A stretch of DNA of 64,000 nucleotides from Nitrobacter sp051535215 (GTDB lineage: Bacteria; Pseudomonadota; Alphaproteobacteria; Rhizobiales; Xanthobacteraceae), in assembly GCF_051535215.1 (NCBI RefSeq), contig NZ_JBPPLY010000012.1, positions 21,812 through 85,811 of the forward strand, written 5' to 3'. The position numbers were made by a program, and so were the translations under genes. Below are positions 8,607 through 18,348 of this stretch, one piece after another (the first letter of the stretch is position 1; each line of letters opens with the position of its first letter). Below the pieces are notes generated by a model. It was not told where the DNA came from, ran no database searches, and saw only the letters and a list, made by a program, of their open reading frames with translations.

Positions 8607-9263
8607 TTATCGGCCGGGCGGTGGATTGCCGGTGAAAACTGCCAATTGCGCGTCGAAAGCCCGCTTGTAGGCGGGCCGCGTCTCGCCGCGTGCGACATAG
8701 GCCGCCAGGTTCGGAAATTCGTTCAGGAGGCCCGACGGTTTCAGCCTCAGCAGCACCGACACCATCATCAGATCGCCGGCGCTGAACCCACCTTCGAGCC
8801 ATTCGGCATCGCCCAGACGCGCGGACAGTTGCTTCAACCGCTCGCGAATACGATCCATGACCAACGGTAGGCGGTCCTTAGCCCAGGGTTTGTCACCTTC
8901 CACAATCTTCGCGATCACGAGATCGAGGATCGGCGGTTCCACCGTATTGACCGCGGCGAACATCCACGCGATCGCGCGGTCCCGCGCATTGGCATCGTCC
9001 GGGAGCAGTCCCGCATGGCGCTCGGCGATGTGGAATACGATCGCGCCTGTCTCGAACAAAGCAAGGTCGTCTTCCTCATAGGTCGGAATCTGGCCGAAAG
9101 GATGAAGCGCGACATGCGCTGGCTCCTTCATCGCCTTGAACGAAACGAGACGAACCTCGTAATGCTGCCCCGCTTCTTCAAGCGCCCAGCGGACGCGCGT
9201 ATCGCGCGCCAGTCCCGCGCCGCCATCGGGTGACCGTTCAAAGGCGGTAATGGTAACGGTCAT
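8607..9263 (-). CDS. Glutathione S-transferase family protein
   Basis: The 218-residue soluble enzyme has an N-terminal thioredoxin-like domain (TRVRWALEEAGQHYEV, HPFGQIPTYEEDDLALFETGAIVFHIAE, the cis-Pro and ESGAI-type loop of GSTs) and an all-helical C-terminal domain (FSAGDLMMVSVLLRL, where Asp of the N-capping box is visible). I chose ATG 9263 rather than a GTG nine codons upstream because the beta strand TVTITAFE begins the fold. Substrate unknown; detoxification or stress role is a family inference. Confidence 0.9.
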   Translation of the reverse strand: MTVTITAFERSPDGGAGLARDTRVRWALEEAGQHYEVRLVSFKAMKEPAHVALHPFGQIPTYEEDDLALFETGAIVFHIAERHAGLLPDDANARDRAIAWMFAAVNTVEPPILDLVIAKIVEGDKPWAKDRLPLVMDRIRERLKQLSARLGDAEWLEGGFSAGDLMMVSVLLRLKPSGLLNEFPNLAAYVARGETRPAYKRAFDAQLAVFTGNPPPGR

Positions 9264-10031
9264 CGTAAGGCTCCGGGTTGCGCGGCGCACACAAAGCGGT
9301 CATTTGGTAAAGATATTGAATGCCTGCTTTCCACCCGTGCAGCCTGCCAGATTGGCCAGCATGCGATATGGAGCCGCCAATTCTACGCCATGACAACAGG
9401 CGCTGCGCCAGACTACGCTAAACTTTGATGGTGGACCGCGACCGAAAGTGATGATCACTACGTCTACGCCATAGTTCTCCATCCCCCCGTCGCGGGCGCG
9501 GCTCGACATGTAATGGAGTGGCATCGAAGGGGGCTAGAAACACGCTGTCGATCCCGAAAGAAAAATCTGCTTCTTCGACCGACTTTGGAAGGACGTCAGC
9601 TTTGATGATTTCCATGTCGGCAGGATACATACAAGGTCGACGCGAAAGTCGCTCTTTAAAATAGCTGTCAGTAATTTCCAAAAGGTTTCGGTGGTCGGCA
9701 CGTTCGGGAGTGAGGTGTTAGAACTTGCTGACAACAGGATCGCCGAAGCTTTCCGTTAGCGCTGCTACCGATGTTAGCGCTTCTCCCCCTCTCTATGGAT
9801 CAAGCGCCACCTCGGCAAACCCCTCCTCCACGTGTCTTAAATTTCAGGCGGGAGAAATCATTTGCGGCGAACTCGGATCGCTCAAATTAAACGCGTAGGG
9901 TCAAGAATGTTGCAATTCTGCATCAATGCACGATTTTTGCCAAGTGCGGCCGCTTTATAGCCCGTCTGGGTTATGACCGTTTACGCGCCGCTATTTACGC
10001 TGCCTGAGCAGATAATTTTTGGGGATTCTCG
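9264..10031. other. Gene-poor stretch with degenerate coding traces
   Basis: No intact gene is seen in 768 bp. On the minus strand three short overlapping frames between 9300 and 9734 have protein-like patches (for example DSVFLAPFDATPLH, then NYGVDVVIITFGRG) but switch frame repeatedly, which suggests a decayed gene of unknown identity. The remainder up to 10031 is AT-rich and should contain the promoter of the porin gene. Confidence 0.4.
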
Positions 10032-10811
10032 ATGAAAAAGCTAGTACTTGCAGCGGCTGCAACGGTTGCCCTAATGCCGGCTGCAAACGCTGCTGATTTG
10101 GCAGCGCGGACTTACACCAAGGCACCCGTCGCACCCGTTGCGGCAGTCTATGACTGGACCGGGTTCTACATTGGTGGTCACATCGGCGGCGGATGGGGTG
10201 ACATAAGATCAACAGAACTCGCTCCGGGCACCAACGCATTTCCGACCGGCACCGCCTTTACAGCACATCATCCGAGTGGGTTCCTCGGCGGGGTGCAAGG
10301 CGGCTATAATTGGCAAGCCAGCAACAACTTCGTTCTCGGCATCGAAGGCGAATATACTTGGTCTGATCTGAGTGGGACCTCGAGCACTGTCAGCACAGTG
10401 AACGGTTTTGTTAGTACAACAACTAATAAAATCAATGATATAGCGATGGTTACGGGCCGCCTAGGTTATGCGGCTGGCAATTGGCTATTGTACGCGAAGG
10501 GTGGCGGCGCCTGGGGTCAGGGCAATTCAAGGGGCACTGGTTTTCTTGCAAACGGTACGTTGTTTGAAACCACATCCTCTAGTGCCGATCGCAGCGGTTG
10601 GGTGGCCGGTGCCGGCGTCGAATGGGGCTTCGCGCCCAATTGGTCCGCTAAGATTGAGTATAATCACATCGATTTTGGCTCAACCAACGTGGCGATCAAT
10701 ACCAGCCGCGCGACCACCAACTTTGTTAGGTCGTCGGAAACGATTGATCTCGTCAAGGCGGGCGTGAACTATCGTTTCAATTGGGGCGGCTCGACTGTCG
10801 CAAGGTACTGA
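10032..10811 (+). CDS. Outer-membrane beta-barrel protein (Omp25/Omp31-like porin)
   Basis: The 259-residue protein has a signal peptide (MKKLVLAAAATVALMPAANA) and the hallmark YDWTGFYIGGHIGGGWG opening of rhizobial Omp25/31 proteins. Alternating beta strands follow (GVQGGYNWQASNNFVLGIEG, MVTGRLGYAAGNWLLYAKGG, WVAGAGVEWGFAPNWSAKIEYN) and the C-terminus ends VNYRFNWGGSTVARY, consistent with an eight-stranded barrel ending near an aromatic residue. The start has a ggggat ribosome-binding site. It is monocistronic, with a strong terminator 35 bp after the stop. It is probably an abundant structural outer-membrane protein. Confidence 0.93.
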   Translation: MKKLVLAAAATVALMPAANAADLAARTYTKAPVAPVAAVYDWTGFYIGGHIGGGWGDIRSTELAPGTNAFPTGTAFTAHHPSGFLGGVQGGYNWQASNNFVLGIEGEYTWSDLSGTSSTVSTVNGFVSTTTNKINDIAMVTGRLGYAAGNWLLYAKGGGAWGQGNSRGTGFLANGTLFETTSSSADRSGWVAGAGVEWGFAPNWSAKIEYNHIDFGSTNVAINTSRATTNFVRSSETIDLVKAGVNYRFNWGGSTVARY

Positions 10812-10845
10812 TAGACGAAGACTGATTATCTCCAGGATGCTCCTT

Positions 10846-10873
10846 GGGCCAGTCTCGCGACTGGCCCTTTTTT
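10846..10873 (+). terminator. Rho-independent terminator of the porin gene
   Basis: A perfect 9-bp stem, gggccagtc / gactggccc, with a TCGC loop is followed by six T residues. It lies directly after the outer-membrane protein gene. Confidence 0.93.
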
Positions 10874-10972
10874 ATTGAAGGGTTGCGCGGGGCAGGCCTC
10901 GCAGACGTCACTATGGCGGAAGTGGAGGGCTTCGCCGGACGTTTTGAAAATATCTAACCCAAATGCGCATGA

Positions 10973-11016
10973 GCTATCAGAGACGCGCGTGATTTGTTGC
11001 GCGCGCCTCTGATAGC
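10973..11016. repeat. Long inverted repeat (17-bp arms)
   Basis: The left arm gctatcagagacgcgcg and the right arm cgcgcgcctctgatagc pair with a single mismatch around a 10-nt loop (tgatttgttg). There is no T run afterwards, so it is not a standard terminator. It sits in the intergenic space after the porin terminator. Confidence 0.75.
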
Positions 11017-11133
11017 GAGCGGGTTTCCTCTACCCAGCATTCATATAGTTACGATCAGTGCTGACGAGCATCCGCATATTCGTCGCAATCGGCCTGCGGC
11101 TCAATCGTCGTGTCCAGGTCGCATTTCAAAATT

Positions 11134-11283
11134 ATGCCAATGATCCCTGAAGATGACATCGCTGTTGATCGGGTCCGATTCCGCCCAATCACGCTTGAAA
11201 CAGTGGTCGATGCCATTAGCGAGGCGGACGCTGTCGAGCAGCTTCGAGCGTTTATCGATCGATGCGCGCAGCGGCGTGCATGA
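11134..11283 (+). CDS. Hypothetical small protein (49 aa)
   Basis: The frame encodes an acidic helical peptide (MPMIPEDDIAVDRVRFRPIT, then VVDAISEADAVEQLRAFIDR). Residue composition looks protein-like, and its stop overlaps the start of the next small frame as ATGA, a sign of translational coupling. No family recognised. A start at the second Met is equally possible. Confidence 0.4.
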   Translation: MPMIPEDDIAVDRVRFRPITLETVVDAISEADAVEQLRAFIDRCAQRRA

Positions 11284-11378
11284 TCGCAGTCGAAAGTTGG
11301 CGCGAACGACCGGACGGGAAGATCCAATTCACGATGAAACGGTTGCGCAGCGCGAATGAGGCACCACGGTCCAGCTAA
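11280..11378 (+). CDS. Hypothetical small protein (32 aa), coupled to the preceding frame
   Basis: It begins with ATG overlapping the previous stop (ATGA) and encodes a basic peptide (MIAVESWRERPDGKIQFTMK). It may be a genuine small gene or a leftover of a larger one. No family recognised. Confidence 0.3.
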   Translation: MIAVESWRERPDGKIQFTMKRLRSANEAPRSS

Positions 11379-11422
11379 ACAACAAAACCGCCGGTGTTAC
11401 GGGCCGCCAGCGGCGGCATTTC

Positions 11423-11665
11423 CTATTTCTGCCGTCCATGCATGCAATCGTGGACAAATTGCTTTTTTGCGAGTCGATCTAGCCCACCCCCAGCGCCGGT
11501 GTGGCCGCGTTGGCTGGCAAGCATTTTGCATCGCATAAGCCTTTCGGGGCGCGTACCGGCATGAGCATTGTAGTCAGCGTGGGCCATCGCACTGATCGCA
11601 ATAGAAAAGAACGCGCCGACGATAAGCGGCAGAGCTTTGGAAATTAAAGGCTCGATATTGGACAC
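11423..11665 (-). CDS. Small exported protein, PsiF-like
   Basis: The 80-residue product has a signal peptide (LPLIVGAFFSIAISAMAHA) and a short mature part with two cysteines (RCKMLASQRG and FVHDCMHGRQK). The C-terminal pattern of a basic helix ending in a Cys resembles the PsiF family of phosphate-starvation periplasmic proteins, but the match is weak. An aggga ribosome-binding site precedes the ATG. Confidence 0.55.
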   Translation of the reverse strand: MSNIEPLISKALPLIVGAFFSIAISAMAHADYNAHAGTRPERLMRCKMLASQRGHTGAGGGLDRLAKKQFVHDCMHGRQK

Positions 11666-11869
11666 TGCTGGTGTTCCCTGGTGAGGGTCGCCATCGTGCT
11701 CGCCGCAGGCGCACGCCGCTCGATTCCGAGACAGTGATTAAGTCACATTCAGAATTGACTCCTGACAATTGGAACCCATGCGCATTTGTAGAAGAGCTGC
11801 GTGGCGACGGCATGCCCCAAATGGGGTATGGGATATCGAAAATTCGATCGGTTCAAGGAAGCCGGTGAC

Positions 11870-12160
11870 TTATGCCGAAAGGCGGTTATTTCCATCCATG
11901 AGGCTGGATCTGGGTGTCCACCAAAAGTCCAACGAGTTCGGCATTGCTGCTTGTGTCCTCGCGAGGACTACTCTCAACTGCTTATGGATTGTCTTATGGG
12001 AAAGCTCGTTGTCGCCCGCGATCTCTTCGAGTGTAAGGCCCTCGACGAGGCCTTGGGCGACCTTGGCTTCGGCCGGGCTCAAATCGAACGATCCATGAAG
12101 GATATAAGCAGGAGAGGCTTTGGGACTGGTGGGGAGCGTCGAAAATTCTGTGTTTGAGGC
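11870..12160 (-). pseudogene. Remnant of a LuxR-type regulator (HTH only)
   Basis: The minus strand reads HGSFDLSPAEAKVAQGLVEG followed by LTLEEIAGDNELSHKTIHKQL, the characteristic LuxR C-terminal helix-turn-helix. There is no upstream sensor domain in frame and no good start, so this is a 3' fragment. The intact LuxR gene at 13570 has the same arrangement in its C-terminus. The flanking stretch 12161-12606 shows nothing else I can name. Confidence 0.6.
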
Positions 12161-12606
12161 AGGTGAACCATCATGTGGTGACGAAACGCTCGTTGAACAT
12201 GATGGCGAATTGAGCCTTCGCTTCGGATCATGCGCGTGATGGGCGTTTCGTCGAGATCACACTCGGTGAACAGCCAAATAGCTACTCCGTCGAGGCTGAG
12301 CAACTTCAGAATTGGCGGGCAATCGCGCTCATCTGACAGGACCCTAACGAGAAGAGCGACTCTTATCTTCAAGAGTCAAAGGAGAATCATTCAGCATGGG
12401 TGCCCGCAGCTTGCGCCGCGTCCTGGGCTTTGCCTCGGCTGAGACTACCGCATCCGAGGGAGCTGAAGTCGTCCGGCCACCGGGCTGAGCGTACTCGGCT
12501 ATCGCAAGATGAAAGACACGCTGGAACCTTCGCCAAAGGACCTGCGCTTGGGTGAAGGTCTCGCGCGCAAAGTTGCGATCTCTTCATCAGACCTTCCGGC
12601 CCTCCA

Positions 12607-12956
12607 CTAGGTCAGTGTTGCGGCCAAGAGGATTGAGGAGAGGAAGGTATCCGCCTGCTTGTCATAACGGGTTGCGATGCGCCGGAAGTTCTTGAGACGG
12701 CAGAACATCCTCTCGATGACATTGCGTCCCTTGTAGGCATTTTTGTTGTAGCGATGAGGATGCTTGCGGGTCGGGCTTGGCGGGATAACGGGTCTTGATC
12801 TGGTGTCCGGCGAGTACCTCTCTCAGACTCCTGGCATCATGAGCGCGATCGGCGAAAAGCCTCTTGGGTTGATATCCCGCCGCGAGCAGGCTGCGTGCAA
12901 CGGTTCAATCCGCCGCCACTCCGCATCGCTTAGCCAATAAACCTGCTTCGCCATTC
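12607..12956 (-). mobile_element. Internally deleted IS5-family transposase remnant
   Basis: The minus strand starts with MAKQVYWLSDAEWRRIEPL, the N-terminus of IS5/IS427-type transposases. It then jumps to the C-terminal part (ADRAHDAR-like patch, then NVIERMFCRLKNFRRIATRY and FLSSILLAATLT before a stop). About 150 codons in the middle are missing and the frame is interrupted. It is an inactive relic. Confidence 0.8.
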
Positions 12957-13569
12957 AGTCTCCCGATCATGGAAAACTTGAATCACATAGCCTCCTCCCT
13001 CGGAAGAATCCGGACGCTAGACCGGCATAGCACCTGATCGTCCCCATCTAGAAACATCACCAGCGCGACCTGCTGACGGTCCATTGATCGCCGCCGACAT
13101 AGCGCCAATGCGCTTGTCATAGGGGATGAGCGCATGGAGAACTCAGACATGGTGACCTCCGACAAGAGGACGCTGCCCGCGGTGGGTCGCCGGAAGAATC
13201 TCAAAGACAGCTCCACTGGGCCGTCTTATCGATGCACTCTCAGTAGTAAGCGCGATGACCTCGCCGCCTTACAATGGAAGCAGCAGGCTCATAACATCGA
13301 GGCCGAGTTGGGTAAACTCCGAACAGATCAAGCTCCGTCCAGCCCGTTACAGGTGCTGGTCGATGAACATCGGTCGAGGAATCGCGCCGCGTCGTGCAGC
13401 AGCATTTCCCACCGATCTGGTATCATCCAGTCGGGGTTCTCGCGCGCTCCTAGCTCTGCCGTTCAGAATCATCGTCAGCATTGCAGCCTGTTCCCATGGG
13501 GCGCAGGTTGTGGTAACCCTAGACCGTACGGGTTATTAGCCTTCGCTAGATAGTGATAGGTTTTTCGCC
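12957..13569. other. No recognisable gene
   Basis: Several short frames overlap on both strands (for example 13134-13553 plus, 12983-13216 minus), but none shows domain-like sequence or a good start. The last part should hold the promoter of the LuxR regulator. Confidence 0.5.
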
Positions 13570-14682
13570 ATGGGATCCAGCGGCGGCGCCCACCAATCCC
13601 TGAGAGAGGGCCTCTCCAATCTGGGAGACGCCGTCCTTGACCCGGCACAGTGGCCGGCTGTGATGGATCGCATTTGCAGAGCAGCGGGAGCGACGGGCGC
13701 ATTCCTGGTTCAAGCTGACGCCCGCACGCCCGATGTGCCCAGGACCGACTCACTCCGCGACTTCGTCAACGACTACTTCCGGAACGGTTGGCACACGCGT
13801 GACGTACGTGCGGCGCGAGGCGCACCGTTGTTATTGTTGGGACGTTCCGTTGTCATCGACCAGGACATTCTGACTAAGGACGAGATCGCGAGAGAACCCC
13901 TGTACAATGAATGCAACCTGAAGCACGGACTCGCATGGTTCGCCGGCGTGAAGGTTTGGGCTGGTCCAACGCTATGGGCGATGGCTATTCAGCGGTCCGT
14001 CAAGGAGGGCCCCTTCACCCAATCGGAGAAGGAGGTTCTTGGATTGCTTTCCCGTCCCCTCAGCGAAGCCGCCACGCTTTCCGCGATGATCGGCGGTGTT
14101 GCGCTGACAAGTGCCACAAGTGCACTGGATAGCATCGGCGAGCCTGCTGTTGCTCTCGGCCGGCACGGGTTGGTGCTGGAGTCGAACCTAGCTGCTGAAA
14201 AGCTGTTCGACGATGAGTTATATCTCCGGAACGGACGCCTATTCATAAAAGATCGTGACGGTAGCCGCCGTCTAGCTCAGTTGGCGGATCACCTCACGAC
14301 GGCTCCTGATACAGCTCCTTTCATCGCAAGCCCCATTGTGATCCGTCGAACCGTTAGACCACCGCTGATAGTTTGCACGCTTCCAATACACGGGGCGGCT
14401 CGCACACCGTTTCTGGGGGCTCGAGCGCTCTTGATCTTTCGTTCCACCGGCCCGCGGCCTGGCATCGAGCCGGCGTTGTTATCGGAAGTGTTTGGGTTGA
14501 CCTCGGCGGAAGCTCGCGTGGCCGCTTTGGTTGCCAACGGGAAGTGTCCAGAGGACATCGCGCGACACATGAATACGTCGCGCGCAACCGTCAAGAACCA
14601 GCTGAAAATGGTGTTTCAGAAAACAGGTGTCCATAGGCAGGCGGAGCTTGTCGCACTGTTAGCAAGCTTCCCTCGGAGATAG
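13570..14682 (+). CDS. LuxR family transcriptional regulator
   Basis: The 370-residue protein ends in a LuxR helix-turn-helix (GLTSAEARVAALVANGKCPE then DIARHMNTSRATVKNQLKMV). The first 200 residues form a GAF/PAS-like input region with no named ligand; a second small sensor-like region follows (about 195-290). This two-part layout is common among rhizobial LuxR orphans. The ribosome-binding site at ATG 13570 is weak, so a later start is possible. It has no obvious operon partner; downstream genes start almost 400 bp away. Confidence 0.85.
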   Translation: MGSSGGAHQSLREGLSNLGDAVLDPAQWPAVMDRICRAAGATGAFLVQADARTPDVPRTDSLRDFVNDYFRNGWHTRDVRAARGAPLLLLGRSVVIDQDILTKDEIAREPLYNECNLKHGLAWFAGVKVWAGPTLWAMAIQRSVKEGPFTQSEKEVLGLLSRPLSEAATLSAMIGGVALTSATSALDSIGEPAVALGRHGLVLESNLAAEKLFDDELYLRNGRLFIKDRDGSRRLAQLADHLTTAPDTAPFIASPIVIRRTVRPPLIVCTLPIHGAARTPFLGARALLIFRSTGPRPGIEPALLSEVFGLTSAEARVAALVANGKCPEDIARHMNTSRATVKNQLKMVFQKTGVHRQAELVALLASFPRR

Positions 14683-15078
14683 GCGGGTCGGGGCGGCAGG
14701 ACATTTGCCGACTCCTCGTTAAGCGGCCACACTCCAATGTTTCATTGTGATTGATAGACGCGGGTCAGATCGAGCTTAAAATGATTTCCCCCATAAAGCG
14801 GCCCGCTACCAGGACGCGGTAAGCTCACAAGAGCAAATTTCAGACGTCTTAGCCCCGTTCGGGTCATGCGCAATCGAGACGAACGGTTCTTTGCTTTGAG
14901 CACTCGCTAGATCGCCCCGTAGTAGAGGCCAGGATGGAGAACTTATGTTATTCGGCGTTCAAATTTTGCACGTCGAATGACAGCTGGAAGAACTCGGGGT
15001 TAGGCGAGGCGGATCTTGATAGCGTGAGCTGGTCGGACGATGCCGTTCTGACCAAACGGGACTCCGGAGTCGCCCATT
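14683..15078. other. Intergenic region without a clear gene
   Basis: This 396-bp stretch has no convincing frame. It contains a segment (tagccccgttcgggtcatgc near 14850) resembling one upstream of the OmpA-like gene (near 20023), possibly a shared old repeat or promoter region. Confidence 0.4.
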
Positions 15079-15666
15079 ATGTGTCGCGTCAGCTTAAGCT
15101 TTCATCTTGCGATTACTACGGTTTCCATTCTGGCGTCGTCCCTATCAGCTATGAGCGCTTCGGCCGAGGACGTTTCAAAAAAGTGCGGTCCCGGCATCTA
15201 TTGCGTGGAAGAGATGCTCTGCATCGGCAGGATTGACGGGACTCCTCCGCCGGACATGAATCCCAATTTCTTCGTCGAACTTCTGACCCTGCGCTCGGCT
15301 AAGCTCGTCCGAAAAGACAAGACGCTGGCCGATGGCCTGATGATGGATGACGTGCCTCTTGGTGATGATCATCCAAATATCACTATGGAGGAAGCCAAGA
15401 AGCTCGCCGATTGGACTAAGGGGCGAACTGGCCCTCCAGCCCGGATGAAGGACGACAGGCATGTTTCGACGAAGTGGGACACGGTCGGATTTTCCGACGG
15501 CCTGTCGCTGACCATCGAGAGAGCCGAGCCACTTGGGCCTCACCGGTGGGACGTGTTGAACGGCTCGGCAAACTACAAAGGTATAACGGTCAGTGACTAC
15601 AAGATGAACTATCAGTGCGAGGCGCTGGTAGTGGATGCGCCGTCGCTTGTCGTGGACGATAAATAG
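15079..15666 (+). CDS. Hypothetical exported protein
   Basis: The 195-residue product has a signal peptide (hydrophobic to about residue 28, ASA-E cleavage-like site) and a mature domain with paired cysteines near its start (KKCGPGIYCVEEMLC). No known family. It is the first of a run of exported proteins between 15 and 25 kb, most of them protease-like. Its codon use is less GC-biased than the flanking backbone. Confidence 0.7.
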   Translation: MCRVSLSFHLAITTVSILASSLSAMSASAEDVSKKCGPGIYCVEEMLCIGRIDGTPPPDMNPNFFVELLTLRSAKLVRKDKTLADGLMMDDVPLGDDHPNITMEEAKKLADWTKGRTGPPARMKDDRHVSTKWDTVGFSDGLSLTIERAEPLGPHRWDVLNGSANYKGITVSDYKMNYQCEALVVDAPSLVVDDK

Positions 15667-15741
15667 CGGTCGCAGGTTTTTTGTTTTTATGCGAGCTGGC
15701 CCATTTGGGTTGTCTTACTCTAGGCTCAACAGAAACTGGTC

Positions 15742-16449
15742 ATGATGTTTGTCTTGTTCCCTTTTGAGAGAAAGACTCTCAAAGTCGCGTTCGTTGTCCC
15801 TCTCTGGCTGTTCGCGTGCAACAATCCGATTTCTGCTACCGAGCAAACGTTCAATTATCGGATCGATCGTTCTGTCGACGAATTTTCAAAATACCTTGTA
15901 AAGGTGGCGGATTACTTTGAAGCGCCGCCACGCATTGCGGTCGCAAGTTTGGACAAAGCCAGTCAGAACAGATATGCGGCAACGGGCAAATTATACTGTA
16001 GGCTTTTGAATGGACGCCAGACCTACAAAGGTAGCGCCCAACTGACATATAAACACGATCTAATTACAACAGCAGGCCATTCCCTAATTAACATTGAAGG
16101 CACCAACTGCCAAACAATGGCGAGAGCGCAGGATTGCAAGTTTATTATCAACGTTGGCGGCAAAACTCGTGAAATGGGCATCGCTGGGCTTGAAGGGATA
16201 GGCCTCTCGTGTCCGACGAAGAACTCGCCCGACGATGACTGGGCCATTATGCGCCTCATGCGACCGATCAAGGATGTGGAGCCGTACGGAATCAGCAATC
16301 AAAGTCAGTTACTGTCAATCGGAACGCGCGTAGTCACTGTTGCTCATTCCGTCGATTTCAAATCACCCGCACAGCATGAGTTGGGCGTGAAACATTATGG
16401 AATGTGTTCTGGCGATGTTTCACTTTACATACCCAACGACATGATGTAG
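15742..16449 (+). pseudogene. Trypsin-like serine protease, 5' part interrupted by a transposon
   Basis: After a signal peptide (LKVAFVVPLWLFACNNPISA) the protein carries the histidine motif ITTAGHSL and the aspartate motif PDDDWAIMRL of S1-type proteases. It aligns throughout with the intact protease at 23495-24415. At 16411 the IS1595-type element begins, and the last 12 codons to 16449 are read from its inverted repeat. The 3' part of the gene, with the sequence just after the catalytic serine, is found on the far side of the element at 19405-19574. The serine nucleophile segment is absent from both pieces. Confidence 0.85.
16411..16435 (+). repeat. Left terminal inverted repeat of the IS1595-type element
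   Basis: It starts ggcgatgtttcactt and ends cataccca. It matches the reverse complement of 19380-19404 at 23 of 25 positions. Confidence 0.9.
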
Positions 16450-16473
16450 ATTCTGGCCATTGGAGATTAAGTC

Positions 16474-17403
16474 ATGGCCAACTCAGTTCTTTCAGACGTC
16501 CGATTTCATAACGAAGATGCTGCTTTCGAGTATGTCGAAGCTCAACTTTGGCCTAATGGCCCTGTCTGCCCGCACTGTGGCAATGCTGATAGCGCGAAGA
16601 TTGGCCGTCTTCAGGGTAAGACCACGCGCGTTGGACTGCGCAAGTGCTACGAGTGCCGCAAGCCTTTCACTGTCCGTATGGGCTCGATCTTCGAGGAGTC
16701 GAAACTCCCCCTTCGGTTCTGGCTTCAAGCCATCCATTTATTGTGCGCTTCTAAGAAGGGAATCTCGACCCGCCAGCTTCAGCGGATGCTTGGCTGCGGC
16801 ATGAAAACCGCGTGGTTCCTCGGTCACCGAATCCGCCATGCCATGGCTCCCGGCGGGGATGTCGGTCCGCTTGGTGGTGCCGGTAAGACCGTGGTTGCGG
16901 ACGAAACCGAATTGGCTCGTTCGAAGAAAACCCGGCGCTCTGAGAACTTCCGACGTAAGACTCATAACCCGATTGTTGTCAGTCTCGTTGAACGAGACGG
17001 CGCTATCCGATCCACCTTTCTTGACCATCGTATGGTTATGAGCGTGGTACGCCAGAACGTGCATCCAGATAGCCGCTTCATGACCGATAGCGCACAGCAC
17101 TACAAGCATGCGCCCGTTGCGAAGCACGAGTTTGTCGATCACTCTAAGTTTGAATGGACGCGTGGCGACGTTTCAACAAACGAACTGGAAGGCTTCTTTT
17201 CTGTGCTGAAGCGCGGCCTTGTTGGGACCTACCAGCATGTCGATAAGAAGCATTTGGATCGGTATCTGGCCGAATTTGATTTCCGTCAGAACACCCGCGC
17301 AAAGCTTGGCGTGGACGACGAAATGCGCGCGGATTTGGCGCTAAGAAGCTTTGTCGGTAAGCGGCTCACATATGCAGCAACTAATAGCGCCGAGGAAGCT
17401 TAA
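16474..17403 (+). CDS. IS1595 family (ISXO2-like) transposase
   Basis: The 309-residue transposase has an N-terminal zinc ribbon (CPHCG at 32-36 and CYEC at 58-61). A catalytic domain follows with VVADETE (Asp143), FMTDSAQHYK (Asp205) and STNELEGFFSVLKRGLVGTY, ending with the family signature RYLAEFDFRQNTR. Length and motifs are complete, so it may be active. The start ATG at 16474 lies just inside the left inverted repeat. It moves the element and presumably its cargo. Confidence 0.95.
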   Translation: MANSVLSDVRFHNEDAAFEYVEAQLWPNGPVCPHCGNADSAKIGRLQGKTTRVGLRKCYECRKPFTVRMGSIFEESKLPLRFWLQAIHLLCASKKGISTRQLQRMLGCGMKTAWFLGHRIRHAMAPGGDVGPLGGAGKTVVADETELARSKKTRRSENFRRKTHNPIVVSLVERDGAIRSTFLDHRMVMSVVRQNVHPDSRFMTDSAQHYKHAPVAKHEFVDHSKFEWTRGDVSTNELEGFFSVLKRGLVGTYQHVDKKHLDRYLAEFDFRQNTRAKLGVDDEMRADLALRSFVGKRLTYAATNSAEEA

Positions 17404-17541
17404 GGCTCCTTTGCAGCTAGAATTTCGGCTTCCTTCTAAACGTCGCAGCAAGAAATAATGTGTTACAGTAGCATCCGATGGTGTTGCTAGCGTGATTGAT
17501 TCCCGTCGCGTGAGAGGGGCGAATTAAGAAGGCCAACTGTC

Positions 17542-18348
17542 ATGGCGCGCATCAAAGTGAGATTTAAGATCAACCAGGGGCGTCACGGCGCCCCTATGGC
17601 GAAGCTTGGAAAGATTTCGGAACAAGCCGAAAGATTTTTGAGGTCGTTGGCGGCGGATTGCGACATAGAAAGCCAAGCGGGCGAATGGCTGGCGGTACAC
17701 TTCGACAACGGCTCGGTGTCCTATGACGCTGAATTTCAGGGCGATGTTCCGCCGGGGGCCGCCCAAATATTCACGCGTAATTTGGAATTTTTAGCGGATT
17801 TCGATCCTGCTACGGAGGGCTTGAACGCCGCGATCAAACCTGCCACTGCGCTGGAATACGCTCGCATTGGCTCAATTATTGACCCGGATGAAGAGATAGG
17901 ACTCGGAATTTACGCTCCTGATGCTTTGGAATCCAGAGCGCCGAGGTGGCGCGCAATCACCTATCGGAAAAGCGTAGCTTTAAAGCGAGAGATAGAAACT
18001 CCGGTGCCTTCCCATGGTTCCGTGCAGGGCATCCTGCACGCGTGGTTCAAGGAAGCTAGAGAGCCTTACTTTCAACTGAGGGAGTTATCTACAGACACTA
18101 TCGTCAAGGTGATTTATTCGTCCGCGCTTTACGCTGATGTAGCTAAGGCGGTCCAACAGCGCACCACCATGTTGATGGTTTCGGGCAGCATGCTTTTTGA
18201 TCGTTCAACCCGTCTTGCGATTGAACTGCGCGCTGACAGAATCGACCCGATAACGATGCTGTCTACGGCCGAGTTTGAAGAATTTTTTGGCAGCGCTCCT
18301 GATTATGTTGCCGAGATGGATGCTGACGAGACTTGGGCAAATGGTTGA
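17542..18348 (+). CDS. Transposon cargo: hypothetical protein (268 aa)
   Basis: First gene of the cargo operon, 138 bp after the transposase. The protein starts MARIKVRFKINQGRHGAPMA, is mixed alpha/beta, soluble and acidic at its end (EMDADETWANG). I recognise no domain. Its stop overlaps the start of the PIN gene by 8 nt (ATGGTTGA), indicating coupled translation, so it may be the partner or antitoxin of the PIN protein. That role is inferred from position only. Confidence 0.75.
   Translation: MARIKVRFKINQGRHGAPMAKLGKISEQAERFLRSLAADCDIESQAGEWLAVHFDNGSVSYDAEFQGDVPPGAAQIFTRNLEFLADFDPATEGLNAAIKPATALEYARIGSIIDPDEEIGLGIYAPDALESRAPRWRAITYRKSVALKREIETPVPSHGSVQGILHAWFKEAREPYFQLRELSTDTIVKVIYSSALYADVAKAVQQRTTMLMVSGSMLFDRSTRLAIELRADRIDPITMLSTAEFEEFFGSAPDYVAEMDADETWANG

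Noticed and set aside
7571..9300. tRNA-Arg as the left attachment site of the island
   Set aside because: The integrase lies at tRNA-Ser, and I found no shared sequence between tRNA-Arg and the tRNA-Ser 3' end that would serve as an att pair.
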